A stretch of 64,000 bases of DNA from Pokkaliibacter sp046614695 (GCF_046614695.1 NZ_JBKKHQ010000009.1:124001-188000); one strand, 5' to 3'; shown: positions 35,637 to 44,777, numbered from the stretch's first letter. Made by a program: numbers and translations. Notes: generated from the sequence alone by a model not told the origin.

Positions 35637-35821
35637 ACTTCCTGCAGGTTGCCGCGCGACGAGTAGACACAAGACGCGCGGCAATCTGGGAAAAATCATG
35701 TCTGGTGCGTCCTGCGCCTTGATCGCACTGCAGCAATCTTCGATCATCACCCCTGTTCGGCCCTCGCCGGCGGCACCCGATGCACTGCCTTTTGTGCTCT
35801 GACGCTCCTTCTGAGTTCAGC

Positions 35822-36742
35822 ATGATTATTCACGACCAGAAACCCAGCCTCCTTGAACTGCTTTTCGCCTTCAAAGGCACCATTATTTCCGTGATCTGGC
35901 CCAAGGTACTCTTCACTGTACTGCTCAGCTCACTGGTTGTGATGACCCACGGCACCCTGTATGACTACAAGCTGGTGCTCACCGCCACGCCCTTTACCCT
36001 CTGGGGTCTGACGCTGGCGATCTTCCTGGGTTTTCGTAACACCGTTGCCTATCAGCGTTTCTGGGAAGCGCGAACCCTTTGGGGCGAAGTGCTGGTTGTG
36101 GCCCGAAACCTGACCCGCCAGACGCTAACCCTGCTGCCAAACCTCTCCCGCGCGGAGCAACAGAGCCTCGCCTATCGGGTGGCAGCCTTTGCCTATGTGA
36201 TTCGCGATCACCAACGTGGCCTGCCGCTGGGTGCGGAAGCCCAGGCCCTGTTACCCGCCACAGAAATCACTGAGCTTAAAGCCTCGGATAACGCGCCCAA
36301 CCTGTTACTGCTGCGCATTGGCGCGGCCTTTACCTCCGCCTGTCGTGCACAAGGCGCGGATAGCATCGTGATGACCACCATCGACCAGCAGGTGAACCGC
36401 CTCTCCAATATGCACGGCGGTTGTGAGCGGATTAAATCCACCCCGATCCCCTACCCCTACATTCTGATGCTGCACCGCTTCGTGCACATCTACTGCTTCC
36501 TGCTGCCTTTTTGTCTGGTCGACAGCATTGGCTGGCTCACCCCCTTTGTGGTTTGCGTACTGGCCTATACCTTCTTTGGTCTGGATGCGCTGGGTGACCA
36601 GATCTCCGACCCCTTCGATGCCCAGCCCAATGACCTTGCGTTGGATGCCATGAGCCGCAATATCGAGATTAATGTGCGCATGTTGCTGGGTGAGAAAGAC
36701 CTGCCAACCGCCATTGAAGCGAAAGACGGCGTGCTGCTGTAA
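35822..36742 (+). CDS. Bestrophin family (UPF0187/YneE-type) membrane protein
   Basis: A 306-residue predicted anion or cation channel of the inner membrane. Characteristic elements: LSLLVVMTHG-like first helix region, LGFRNTVAYQRFWEARTLWG and the C-terminal GLDALGDQISDPFDAQPNDLAL, which corresponds to the acidic bestrophin segment. The ATG at 35822 gives the normal family N-terminus; an in-frame ATG at 35780 adds a Cys-rich stretch with no ribosome site. Neither start has a strong Shine-Dalgarno. It is unlinked functionally to its neighbours as far as can be seen. Confidence 0.85.
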   Translation: MIIHDQKPSLLELLFAFKGTIISVIWPKVLFTVLLSSLVVMTHGTLYDYKLVLTATPFTLWGLTLAIFLGFRNTVAYQRFWEARTLWGEVLVVARNLTRQTLTLLPNLSRAEQQSLAYRVAAFAYVIRDHQRGLPLGAEAQALLPATEITELKASDNAPNLLLLRIGAAFTSACRAQGADSIVMTTIDQQVNRLSNMHGGCERIKSTPIPYPYILMLHRFVHIYCFLLPFCLVDSIGWLTPFVVCVLAYTFFGLDALGDQISDPFDAQPNDLALDAMSRNIEINVRMLLGEKDLPTAIEAKDGVLL

Positions 36743-36769
36743 CACTCAGGCTTCAGCCGAACGCCCAAT

Positions 36770-36805
36770 AAAAAGGCCGGAGCACCTGCGGTGTCCGGCC
36801 TTTTT
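36770..36805. terminator. Terminator, GCCGGA/TCCGGC repeat family, copy 1
   Basis: AAAAAGGCCGGAGCACC pairs with GGTGTCCGGCCTTTTT. It separates the converging bestrophin and LysE genes. Two near-identical stems lie at 37514 and 38881. Confidence 0.9.
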
Positions 36806-36822
36806 GTTTTAAGCACTTCTCA

Positions 36823-37440
36823 TTACCCGCGCTCGGTAAGCGCCAGCTTAAGACCAAGCGCGGCGAAACTCCCGGCGAAGCCTTTCTGAATGATCACGCT
36901 GGCCCGCTGTGATTTAACGATAAAGGCACTGAAGCAACCCGACAGCAGCCCATAGAGAATAAAAACGCCCAGAGTCATCAGCATAAAGATGCCACCCAAC
37001 AAGAGCATGTTACTGAGCACGGCGGACGAGCTGGCAGGCAGAAACTGCGGCAGGAAGGCCAGAAAGAAGATGGACAACTTGGGGTTCAGGATATTCAGCA
37101 AAAAGCCCTTGGCGACAATCCCGCCATAGCCCGTGGTTTGTTTATCTCCCGCCACGGCAAGGGGCGTTGAGGAGCGCCACATCTGCCATGCCAGATACAG
37201 CAGATACGCCGCGCCGGCATACTTCACCAGTTGAAAGGCCAAGGCACTGGTATGAAAGATGGCCGCCAGCCCCAATGCACTTGCCAGTAACGCGGGAATA
37301 ATTCCGAGGGTGCAGCCCAGCGCAGCAAAGACACTGGCGCGTTTCCCGACAAAGAGGCCCGTCGCCACGGTATACAACACCCCGGTGCCGGGGATTAACA
37401 CCACCACCAGCGATGTCAGCAGAAACTCAAGAGAAATCAT
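36823..37440 (-). CDS. LysE/RhtB family amino-acid exporter
   Basis: A 205-residue, six-helix exporter. The family mark PGTGVLYTVATGLFVGKRASVFAALGCTLG is near the N-terminus, and LLNILNPKLSIFFLAFLPQF in the middle. Members export Lys, Arg, homoserine, threonine or related compounds; substrate unknown. The ATG at 37440, with AAGGA seven bases upstream, gives the standard N-terminus, so the in-frame ATG at 37458 is not used here. Confidence 0.88.
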   Translation of the reverse strand: MISLEFLLTSLVVVLIPGTGVLYTVATGLFVGKRASVFAALGCTLGIIPALLASALGLAAIFHTSALAFQLVKYAGAAYLLYLAWQMWRSSTPLAVAGDKQTTGYGGIVAKGFLLNILNPKLSIFFLAFLPQFLPASSSAVLSNMLLLGGIFMLMTLGVFILYGLLSGCFSAFIVKSQRASVIIQKGFAGSFAALGLKLALTERG

Positions 37441-37513
37441 CCAGCTGTCCTTTTCCATAGTGAATCAGAGCAAAGCACCTCTGTAAGGTAGCCCTCTCTC
37501 AGGCGTCGTGCAT

Positions 37514-37549
37514 AAAAAAAGCCGGAACACTTATCGTGTCCGGCTTTTT
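37514..37549. terminator. Terminator, GCCGGA/TCCGGC repeat family, copy 2
   Basis: AAAAAAAGCCGGAACAC-TTATC-GTGTCCGGCTTTTT, between the LysE gene start and the DUF3829 gene end on the minus strand. Runs of A and T on both sides. Confidence 0.85.
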
Positions 37550-37633
37550 GCTGACTCATCCTGCACGCCAGTGTGGCGTTAGCAGTACCGCTCCCACCTC
37601 ACCTTAAGGATCAGCAGGCAGGCGCATCAGCGG

Positions 37634-38635
37634 TTAGCAGCCACCGTTATTCAGGTGAGCGACCAGATTGTTGTAGTTATGCTGCAGACGGCTGGCATCG
37701 GTGCGCATGGTGTTTTGGCGACCTGTCATCAAATCATTAGGGTCGATTTTATAGTTGCCGCGCTCAGCACTCTGGATCGCATCACGACCTGCGGACACCA
37801 TAAAGTTGACCTGACTGGTCACAGAATTGCAGGTCGCAGGAACAGTACCGCCGTTATTTTCGCGGACCATTTTGGACCAGCCATCCGACATTTCAGCGAC
37901 TTTATCCAGTGAGGTTTTAAAGGCTGCTGCAGTTTCTGTTGAACCCTGGCTGGCGAAGAACTCATCGCCTGCCTTCAGGGAATCACGCGCACGTACGATC
38001 ATACCGGCACGGAAATACTCTGAAGTACCGGGAGTGGCCTGCTCGAAGGCATCGCGAAGGTTCTTTTGATCACGCTCTTCAAGGCCGTTAAAGAAAGCCT
38101 GTTCGGCTTCGGCCACAGCGGTCAGCGCTGCCACATAACTAGCATCCATATCGCGGGCCTTGGCGCTGTCATCAGACAGGTAGCCTTTTGAGTTAGCGTA
38201 GTTCTCAAGCTCGCTGTTCAGCGGAGCCAGCGTGCTTAACGCCTCGGAGAAACGCTTGGCGACAGGGTCGAGATCATCCATCGCCGCAGGCATTGCCATC
38301 GCTTCCTTCAGCTTGGCATTCACACGATCCACCAGGCCGGTCAGCGGCACAGAGTACAGTGACAGTTTTTTGCCCTGTTTCAGCGGTTCGCTGTAACGGT
38401 CAATATGCTCAGCCAGCTCCTGACTGAAAGAGGTATTGATCTGGTTAGCAGCATCAATGTAGGTGTTGTACTTCATGATCTCTTGCTGGTCAGCCTGAGA
38501 CTGGGAAGTTTGCTGGGCAGCAGCCGGGGTTGCCTCATCATCACCGCCACAAGCGGTCAGACCAAGAGACAGAGTAAAACCAAAAGCCAGAGGAAGAATT
38601 GCAGAACGCAGCATCTGCAAAGGACGGGTACTCAC
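37634..38635 (-). CDS. DUF3829-type (YiiG-like) lipoprotein
   Basis: A 333-residue predicted lipoprotein: signal ending LGLTAC with lipidated Cys29, then a short Ala/Gln-rich linker and a mostly helical domain resembling DUF3829 (KYNTYIDAANQINTSF, YSVPLTGLVDRVNAKL, QHNYNNLVAHLNNGGC at the end). Function unknown. I chose the GTG at 38635, which has GGAG eight bases upstream and a proper n-region; a start at 38728 adds 31 residues with no ribosome site, and an ATG at 38614 is possible. Confidence 0.78.
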   Translation of the reverse strand: MSTRPLQMLRSAILPLAFGFTLSLGLTACGGDDEATPAAAQQTSQSQADQQEIMKYNTYIDAANQINTSFSQELAEHIDRYSEPLKQGKKLSLYSVPLTGLVDRVNAKLKEAMAMPAAMDDLDPVAKRFSEALSTLAPLNSELENYANSKGYLSDDSAKARDMDASYVAALTAVAEAEQAFFNGLEERDQKNLRDAFEQATPGTSEYFRAGMIVRARDSLKAGDEFFASQGSTETAAAFKTSLDKVAEMSDGWSKMVRENNGGTVPATCNSVTSQVNFMVSAGRDAIQSAERGNYKIDPNDLMTGRQNTMRTDASRLQHNYNNLVAHLNNGGC

Positions 38636-38880
38636 AGGAACAACTCCATTTGGGGCAAACACGCGCGAACATGCCCTTCGCAGCACTTGGCGGGCAGACT
38701 GAGATCTCGGTTTTAAGGCGCGATCCATCGCAAACGTGGCCGGCGGCGCCAGCGGGCCGGGATTATAAATGAGGATGAACCGCGATAGTTAGCACAAAGT
38801 GAGGACAAAAATACGAAAGTAAACAGAGTTTCTGAATCTGTACTTTTTTCTCCTTTGTACCTGATAGACATGACACAAAA

Positions 38881-38912
38881 AAAAGCCGGAGCACTTAGCG
38901 TGTCCGGCGTTT
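38881..38912. terminator. Terminator, GCCGGA/TCCGGC repeat family, copy 3
   Basis: AAAAGCCGGAGCAC-TTAGC-GTGTCCGGCGTTTT. It ends the minus-strand amino-acid transporter operon that finishes at 38934. Confidence 0.8.
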
Positions 38913-38933
38913 TGCCTGGCTTCCCTGGTGCCG

Positions 38934-39602
38934 TTATTTATCAAAACGGGCGTAGCGGCGCTCCAGATATTTGGAGAACAGGCTACCGGGATAGATCACG
39001 CAGAAGTAGATGATGGCAACCACGGTAAAGATCTCCAGCGGCTTGTAATACGCCGAGCTGAGCAAACGGCCTTTGTACATGATCTCCTCCACCGCCAGCA
39101 CCGAGCACAGTGAGGTCATTTTCGCCAACTCGATACCGCGATTCGTGAAGGCAGGCAGCATACGCTTGAACACCTGCGGGTAAATAATGCGCTTCAGGGT
39201 CTGGGTGTAGGTCATGCCGATGGCTTTTGCGCCTTCCCACTGGCCACGCGGAATCGACAAAATGCCGCTTCGATAGATTTCGCTGCAGTACGCAGAGGTG
39301 TTCAGTGTCAGGCCGAGAAAGGCCGCCAACACCGGCGACATCTGGTAATTGGTCAGCACCGGAAAGGCGTAGTAAAACCAGATCAGCTGGATCAGCACCG
39401 GCGTGTTTCGGAACACTTCCACGTAGGCGATGCTCAGATAATTCACGGCCTTGATGTTAGAGGTTCGGCCCAAACCCAGCAGCGCACCGAGAATCATGCC
39501 GACGGCAAAGGACGCCGCCCAGATTTCCACGGTCATCTGCACCCCTTGCAGCAGCACCGGCAGGCTTTTGGCGACGACTTCGGAATCCCACGTTATGTCC
39601 AT
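38934..39602 (-). CDS. Polar amino-acid ABC transporter permease (HisM/GlnP-type), second subunit
   Basis: A 222-residue inner-membrane permease. It shows the family pattern VEVFRNTPVLIQLIWFYYAFP, the EAA loop GQWEGAKAIGMTYTQTLKRIIYPQ, and about five membrane helices. It is the last gene of a six-gene minus-strand cluster and forms a heterodimer with the permease encoded 11 bases upstream. Three other transporter components (ATPase, binding protein, partner permease) are in the same operon. Confidence 0.92.
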   Translation of the reverse strand: MDITWDSEVVAKSLPVLLQGVQMTVEIWAASFAVGMILGALLGLGRTSNIKAVNYLSIAYVEVFRNTPVLIQLIWFYYAFPVLTNYQMSPVLAAFLGLTLNTSAYCSEIYRSGILSIPRGQWEGAKAIGMTYTQTLKRIIYPQVFKRMLPAFTNRGIELAKMTSLCSVLAVEEIMYKGRLLSSAYYKPLEIFTVVAIIYFCVIYPGSLFSKYLERRYARFDK

Positions 39603-39613
39603 GCCATAGCTCC

Positions 39614-40276
39614 TTAATGGATAACCATTTTTCGTTCAGCGAGCTTGATCAACATGCTCAGGGTTAGCAGGGTCAGGAAATACATCACCGCGATGGTGGA
39701 ATAGGTTTCCAGTGGCCGGTAGGTAATGCTGTTCACCTGCATTGCCTGATACAGCAAATCCGCATAGGCCAGCGTTGAGGCCAGAGTGGTGGTTTTGGTC
39801 AGCTCGAAGGTACGTTCGACAAAAGGCCCGACCATGCGCCGCGCGGCCTGCGGCAGAATGATGCGAATCAGCGCCTTGCGATACGTCATGCCGATGGCTT
39901 TCGCCCCTTCCCACTGGCCTTTGTCGATGGAAAGAATGCCGCCACGGAAGACTTCAGCATAAAACGCTCCGGACTGGGTCGAGAGCGCAATGGTCGCCGC
40001 CCAGTAAGGAGAAAGGTTAATGCCTGCGAACATCGGCAAGGCATAGAAAAACCAGAAGAAGTGCACAATCGGCGGTGTGTTACGGAAAAACTCGATAAAG
40101 ATATTCGCCGGAATATTCAGCCCCCGCCGGGACGACATCTTCATGAGCGCCACCAGCAGCCCGACAACAATGCCAAGACAGATCGAGATTGCCGCCAGTT
40201 TTACCGTGCCGAGCAAGCCGGTGAGCAGCATGTCCTTGTGCTCCCAGACGCCGGAAAAGTCCCATTGATAGCTCAT
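39614..40276 (-). CDS. Polar amino-acid ABC transporter permease (HisQ-type), first subunit
   Basis: A 220-residue permease homologous to the next gene, with FIEFFRNTPPIVHFFWFFYALP and EAA loop GQWEGAKAIGMTYRKALIRIILPQ. The repeated GAKAIGMTY block in both subunits is normal for the His/Glu/Lys family. It follows the binding-protein gene by 85 bases. Confidence 0.92.
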   Translation of the reverse strand: MSYQWDFSGVWEHKDMLLTGLLGTVKLAAISICLGIVVGLLVALMKMSSRRGLNIPANIFIEFFRNTPPIVHFFWFFYALPMFAGINLSPYWAATIALSTQSGAFYAEVFRGGILSIDKGQWEGAKAIGMTYRKALIRIILPQAARRMVGPFVERTFELTKTTTLASTLAYADLLYQAMQVNSITYRPLETYSTIAVMYFLTLLTLSMLIKLAERKMVIH

Positions 40277-40361
40277 AGTGAAGGCCTGTTCAGAATTTCC
40301 AGACAGTTCGCAAGTCAGTGAAAAGAGCGGCGCGCAGACTAGCCGCGCACCGCCTCACGGG

Positions 40362-41198
40362 TTACTTGCTCTTTTCGACGCTTGGCAGATCCGCAGGATT
40401 CAGGCCCTTGGAGGACATGTAATCGGTGTAGATCTTGTTAACGCTGCCATCGGCGTTCATGGCCTTGAACTCGCTATCGAGGAAGTTCAGGAAGGCTTTG
40501 TCATCCTCTTTACGAATACCGCCACTGGTCGGCAGCTCGATCACAGGCTCCGGCACCAGCAGCTTGCCCTTCTTGATGTGGGAAAGCGCAATGGCCAGCG
40601 CCGGGTGATAGAACGCAAAGCCATCCACACGACCGGCCATAAAGGCGGCAATGGTTTCATCGGTATTGGCGAAACGCTCGATTTTGGCATTCGGCAGACG
40701 CTTGGTCAGGTCACGATCAGTCGCCGTCCCGAGAGCCACACCAATGCGGCTGTCAGCCGTGTTGAGATCCTGCCAGTTAGTCGCGGTGATGCCGTCTTTC
40801 ACCAGCACGCCCTGCTTGTACCAAAGCAGCGGAGTCTCGGGAAAATCCAGTGCCTTGCGGCGCTCAGCAGTGGCATCCAGCACCAGCATCACATCAAACT
40901 GTTTAGCCTGAAGCGCAGCGACCGAGTTACCGTAGGTGGTTTCCACGGTCTGCATTTTCACACCCAGATCATCCGCCAGACGCTGGCCGACCATCACGCC
41001 GATACCGCTCCACTTGCCGGTGATCGGGTCTTTGAAATACCAGGGATCGCCCGGTGCCACACCAATCTTCAGTACCTTGGCTTCCTTGATAGCTTCAAGG
41101 GTGTTGTCAGCGGCATGGGCGCTCATCGCTCCCATGGTCAGGCCAAGGCTCATGACAGCGGCAGCAACGTGGGTCAGCGTATTTTTCATCAGGGGCAT
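40362..41198 (-). CDS. Polar amino-acid ABC transporter substrate-binding protein (family 3)
   Basis: A 278-residue periplasmic receptor with a Sec signal cleaved near MSAHAAD. Family-3 elements: VLKIGVAPGDPWYFKDP, SGIGVMVGQRLADDLGVK, DVMLVLDATAERRKALDFPE, and IGVALGTATDRDLTKRL. Phe/Trp at the pocket and the conserved Arg of TAERR suggest binding of an alpha-amino carboxylate. It precedes the two permeases and follows the aminotransferase gene, hinting that its ligand is transaminated after uptake. Confidence 0.9.
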   Translation of the reverse strand: MPLMKNTLTHVAAAVMSLGLTMGAMSAHAADNTLEAIKEAKVLKIGVAPGDPWYFKDPITGKWSGIGVMVGQRLADDLGVKMQTVETTYGNSVAALQAKQFDVMLVLDATAERRKALDFPETPLLWYKQGVLVKDGITATNWQDLNTADSRIGVALGTATDRDLTKRLPNAKIERFANTDETIAAFMAGRVDGFAFYHPALAIALSHIKKGKLLVPEPVIELPTSGGIRKEDDKAFLNFLDSEFKAMNADGSVNKIYTDYMSSKGLNPADLPSVEKSK

Positions 41199-41230
41199 AG
41201 GTCATACCTCTCGCGGGAGAATGTCAGGGT

Positions 41231-42148
41231 TCAGTTCTGGATGTACTGCGCATAAAGCTCCGAAAGTGCCTTGAAAACCGGCCCCGGATTTCCATCTCCG
41301 ATGACCTTGCCATCCACCACTGCCACCGGGGTCAGGCCGCCGAGCGTGCCAGTGATAAAGGATTCATCTGCGGTATAAACCTCCGCGAGGGTAAAGTTGC
41401 CAACGCGAAGGGGAATCCCGTTCTCTTTGGCCAGGCGCATCACTGTCTTGTGAGTGATGCCGTTGAAGTTGTAATGGCCGGTGGAAGTCCACAGTTCGCC
41501 ATCACGCACGATAAAGAAGTTGGTGGAGTTACAGCTGGCGACAAAACCGTGAGGGTCGAGCATCAGCGCTTCATCCGCGCCGGCATTAATGGCCTGAATC
41601 AGCGCCTGAATAAAGTTAAGGCGGCTATGGGAATTCAGGCGCAGGTCAAAAATATCCGGGCCGCTGCAACGGTAAGTCGAGGTAAAGAGCTTGATGCCCT
41701 TCTTCTTGCTCTCAGGGTCAATCACCTTGTACTCGGCGACGATCACAATCGTGGCTTTGCCGAGCGCAAAACGCGGGTCCTGATTCGGGGTGTGCTTCTT
41801 GCCACGGGTCACCATCAGGCGGATATGCGCGCCATCCTCCATGCCATTGATGCGCAGGGTTTCCCACAGAAGATCAACCATCTCCTGACGGCTGATGCCG
41901 ATATCCAGCTCGATGGACTGCGCGCCCTGGAACATGCGCTCAATGTGCTGATCAATCGCCACCAGCTTGCCCTTGCTCAGGCGAATGCCTTCCCAGACGC
42001 CATCGCCCAGCACAAAGCCACTGTCGAAGACCGACACCACGGCCTGGCTTTTCGGCACAAATTCGCCGTTCACATAAACGAGCACATCATCATTACGGGT
42101 ATCAGGAACATACGCCTGAGAACTGGTGGTCGAGCGAGCCTGTGTCAT
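41231..42148 (-). CDS. Class IV aminotransferase-like protein with altered lysine region
   Basis: A 305-residue fold-type IV PLP protein like branched-chain or D-amino-acid transaminases. It has FDSGFVLGDGVWEGIRL near the N-terminus and the phosphate-site pattern FVASCNSTNFFIVRDGELWTS plus GITHKTVMRLAKE. Between, where relatives carry the Schiff-base lysine, this protein reads DLRLNSHSRLN, with Arg at both candidate positions. It may be inactive, or the lysine lies elsewhere. It sits between the ATPase and binding-protein genes of an amino-acid importer and probably acts on the imported compound. Start follows AAAGG. Confidence 0.8.
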   Translation of the reverse strand: MTQARSTTSSQAYVPDTRNDDVLVYVNGEFVPKSQAVVSVFDSGFVLGDGVWEGIRLSKGKLVAIDQHIERMFQGAQSIELDIGISRQEMVDLLWETLRINGMEDGAHIRLMVTRGKKHTPNQDPRFALGKATIVIVAEYKVIDPESKKKGIKLFTSTYRCSGPDIFDLRLNSHSRLNFIQALIQAINAGADEALMLDPHGFVASCNSTNFFIVRDGELWTSTGHYNFNGITHKTVMRLAKENGIPLRVGNFTLAEVYTADESFITGTLGGLTPVAVVDGKVIGDGNPGPVFKALSELYAQYIQN

Positions 42149-42169
42149 GGGGTATTACCTTTCAGGGAA

Positions 42170-42961
42170 TCAGAAATGGAAAGCCGTAAAACGCTGGATA
42201 AAGTCCTGGGTACGCTCTTTCTGAGGGTGTTTCAGTACTTCTTCGGGGGTGCCGACTTCGTGCAAAACGCCGTCAGCAAAGAAGATCACCTTGTTGGCAA
42301 AGTGATAGGCAAAACCGAGTTCATGGGTGACAAGCAACATGGTGCGGCCTTCATCGGCCAGCTCGTTGATCACGTTCAGCACCTCGCCCACCAGCTCCGG
42401 GTCAAGGGAGGAAGTCGGCTCATCAAAGAGCAGAATTTCCGGCTCCATCGCCAGCGCCCGGGCAATGGCAACGCGCTGCTGCTGGCCACCGGAAAGCCGT
42501 GAGGGGTACACATCCTGCTTTTCCAGCAAGCCGACTTTTTTAAGCTGTTTGAGGGAGGTTTCCCGCGCCTGATCCTTACTCTGGCCTTTGACCTGAATCA
42601 GCCCTTCCATCACGTTTTCCAGTACGGTCATGTGCGGAAAGAGGTTGAACTGCTGGAACACCATGCCGACCTTCTTGCGAACCGCACACAGGGACGATTC
42701 GCTGTAACGAATACGCTCCTCCTCGGATCTGGCATTGGGGTATTCCTTGCCGATCAGCTCGCCATCAATCTCGATCTTGCCGAGGGTCGGAATCTCCATA
42801 AAGTTCAGGCAACGCAACATGGTGCTTTTACCTGAACCGCTGCCGCCGATAATGGCAATCCGGTCGCCTTTTTTGACTTCAAGGTCCACGCCCTTCAACA
42901 CGTGAAGGTCGCCGAACTTTTTATGCAGCCCTGAAATGCGCATTAGGGTGTCGTTCATCAT
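42170..42961 (-). CDS. Polar amino-acid ABC transporter ATPase (HisP/GlnQ-type)
   Basis: A 263-residue ATPase: Walker A GGSGSGKST, Q-loop VFQQFNLFPHMTV, signature LSGGQQQR, Walker B ILLFDEPTSSLDPE and the H-loop VTHELGFA. Its position as first structural gene behind the FadR-type regulator, with aminotransferase next, is less common than a terminal position. It energises the two permeases at the end of the operon. Confidence 0.93.
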   Translation of the reverse strand: MMNDTLMRISGLHKKFGDLHVLKGVDLEVKKGDRIAIIGGSGSGKSTMLRCLNFMEIPTLGKIEIDGELIGKEYPNARSEEERIRYSESSLCAVRKKVGMVFQQFNLFPHMTVLENVMEGLIQVKGQSKDQARETSLKQLKKVGLLEKQDVYPSRLSGGQQQRVAIARALAMEPEILLFDEPTSSLDPELVGEVLNVINELADEGRTMLLVTHELGFAYHFANKVIFFADGVLHEVGTPEEVLKHPQKERTQDFIQRFTAFHF

Positions 42962-43085
42962 GCAGACTCTTTCTCGTTTGCGAATTTCCAGTGATCGAAT
43001 CGCCCGTCACGGGTGAAGCGTCTTACTAACTCATCGGTGATGCTCGCCAGCGTTTGAAAACCCTGATCATGCTGCCGAATTAAAA

Positions 43086-43766
43086 TCACTCGCCGTTATG
43101 GGTTCTGACCGATTGCAGCACCTGCTCCATTCCCCGCTCGACGTGCTCCACCACCTCCTGCCTGATGAGGTTGATGTCGTCCGCTTTGGAGAACGCGATG
43201 TAATCATCATGACCATCCAGCTTCGCGCCCTTGCGACCATGCACTTCCTGATGCAATGACCAGTACAACTGCAAGCGGCCGGAAAGCCCGCGCCACATAC
43301 CGAGCAACAGCTCATTACCGCAGTACTCATACACCGTGCCGTGCAGTGCCAGCTCCGCCTCGATAGCCGCCAGACGGTCACCGGAGGTAATCGCCGCCGT
43401 TAGCACCGCAGAGCGACGCTCCAGTTCATAGAAGTAGGCAGGCGTGCGCTTGTCCCAAATACACTCGAAGGCAAAGCACTCCAGCACCCGGCGAATGCCG
43501 TACAAATCCCGCAGGCTTTGCTCGGTTAAGGACTGCACAAAATAGCCGCTGAAGGGTTCATGAATAATCAGCCCCTCCTCCACCAGCGCGGAGATCGCCT
43601 CACGCAACGGCGCACGGCTGACACCAAACAGCGTCGCCAGTTTGGACTCCACAATCTTCGAACCCGGCGCCAGCTCGCGGTCGAGAATCGCCTTACGAAG
43701 CTTCTCGCCGACCTCGGTTCTCAAGGTGCTGCGCGGTGCGATTGGAGAAATATTCATCACTGCCAT
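43086..43766 (-). CDS. GntR regulator, FadR/FCD subfamily
   Basis: A 226-residue regulator. The wHTH (VGEKLRKAILDRELAPGSKIVESKLATLFGVSRAPLREAISALVEEGLI) is typical of FadR-type GntR proteins. The C-terminal helical part with ALHGTVYEYCGNELLLGM and the LRDLYGIRRVLECFAF block is an FCD ligand domain. It lies upstream of, and in the same orientation as, the amino-acid transporter cluster. A palindrome in its own promoter suggests autoregulation and control of the operon. Confidence 0.85.
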   Translation of the reverse strand: MAVMNISPIAPRSTLRTEVGEKLRKAILDRELAPGSKIVESKLATLFGVSRAPLREAISALVEEGLIIHEPFSGYFVQSLTEQSLRDLYGIRRVLECFAFECIWDKRTPAYFYELERRSAVLTAAITSGDRLAAIEAELALHGTVYEYCGNELLLGMWRGLSGRLQLYWSLHQEVHGRKGAKLDGHDDYIAFSKADDINLIRQEVVEHVERGMEQVLQSVRTHNGE

Positions 43767-43780
43767 CCATTTGCTGTCGT

Positions 43781-43797
43781 TTGTCGCCTGTCGACAA
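43781..43797. promoter_or_regulatory. Candidate GntR operator upstream of the FCD regulator
   Basis: TTGTCG-CCTGT-CGACAA is a perfect inverted repeat 15 bases upstream of the regulator's start codon, and the overlapping TGTCGACA (43789-43796) is itself palindromic. The spacing and sequence resemble FadR-type TNGTNNNACNA operators. Confidence 0.5.
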
Positions 43798-44021
43798 TTG
43801 ATAATTTTAAAAGCACTTATAATGCCAACTTTTTATTTGCACTAGAGAAATGCTGTTAAATCAAGGGGATGGGGAGAATCCGGGGTGTTGGAGCAACGAC
43901 TTGCGAGGTGAAGATGGGGAGATTTTGCACTGAAGGGGGGCGTTATGGAGTTTGGCTGAGAACTTCAAACATCCAAGCCAACTCCATAACTCATTAAAAA
44001 CTACTTAAGCGAAATCCATCA

Positions 44022-44615
44022 CTACAAGCAGGTAGTATCTGACACTAGGGTATAAGCTTTCGGCTCTTTGCTTTTAATGGCTGCTAAGACCTTATCTCGG
44101 TCAACTTCAAAAACTTCACTACTATCAGATACCCTCATTCCATCAATAGCTTTTAGCTTAAGCGAGATTTTCTCATAATCATTGCTAGCTAATTGATAAA
44201 CCTTACCGTCAGCACTGTATCTGCGAGTGTCCCAAGATAAGTTAGGAAAGATAAAAGCATCAATTTTACTTCCCTTGGGCAGCACGAGATCTTCTTCTCC
44301 TCTAGCCCAACCTTTGAGCTGACCGTGGCTATCCCAATAACCAACGTAACCTGCTAATGTTGGCGACTCACTGTCATAAGCATTTCCAAGTAGCGCACTT
44401 TCAGAGGAAAGTGTTTTACCAGATAAGTTTAATGGGCTCTGAAGAGTAAACTGGATATGTAGATAATCGGTTTTATCTACAATCGCTTTACCGCAACTAT
44501 CTGCGACAATTAGCTCAGCATTATCAAATTTACTTTCAGACAATTTTATAGGTGAGGAACAGGCAGATAGAGCCATGCAAGAAATTATTAGTGCAGCACT
44601 TTTAATTATATTCAT
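44022..44615 (-). CDS. Lipoprotein of unknown function
   Basis: A 197-residue protein with a clear lipoprotein signal (hydrophobic core ending ALSAC, lipidated Cys19). The mature protein has no domain I recognise; it contains an aromatic GYVGYWDSHGQLKGWARGEED segment. An in-frame ATG at 44636 would add seven residues; the start at 44615 gives the cleaner signal. The gene is more AT-rich than its surroundings and stands alone between the amino-acid operon and an IS-scarred stretch. Confidence 0.65.
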   Translation of the reverse strand: MNIIKSAALIISCMALSACSSPIKLSESKFDNAELIVADSCGKAIVDKTDYLHIQFTLQSPLNLSGKTLSSESALLGNAYDSESPTLAGYVGYWDSHGQLKGWARGEEDLVLPKGSKIDAFIFPNLSWDTRRYSADGKVYQLASNDYEKISLKLKAIDGMRVSDSSEVFEVDRDKVLAAIKSKEPKAYTLVSDTTCL

Positions 44616-44777
44616 ATCAACGTATAGCCTTATCATTGCGAACTATCAAACTTCAAGGCAGGAAAAGCGGGATACTTGAAACGCGCACCAAGGCTGGTAC
44701 TTTCAGTACTGAAGACGGCTGGGGCAAAATAACGGCCAACAACCGTCTGAGGAAAGGTCCGTTGTAAGCTGTGATCT

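Noticed and set aside
40278..42502. Long plus-strand open frames opposite the amino-acid transporter genes
   Set aside because: They follow the third-position bias of the real minus-strand genes and lack starts with ribosome sites.
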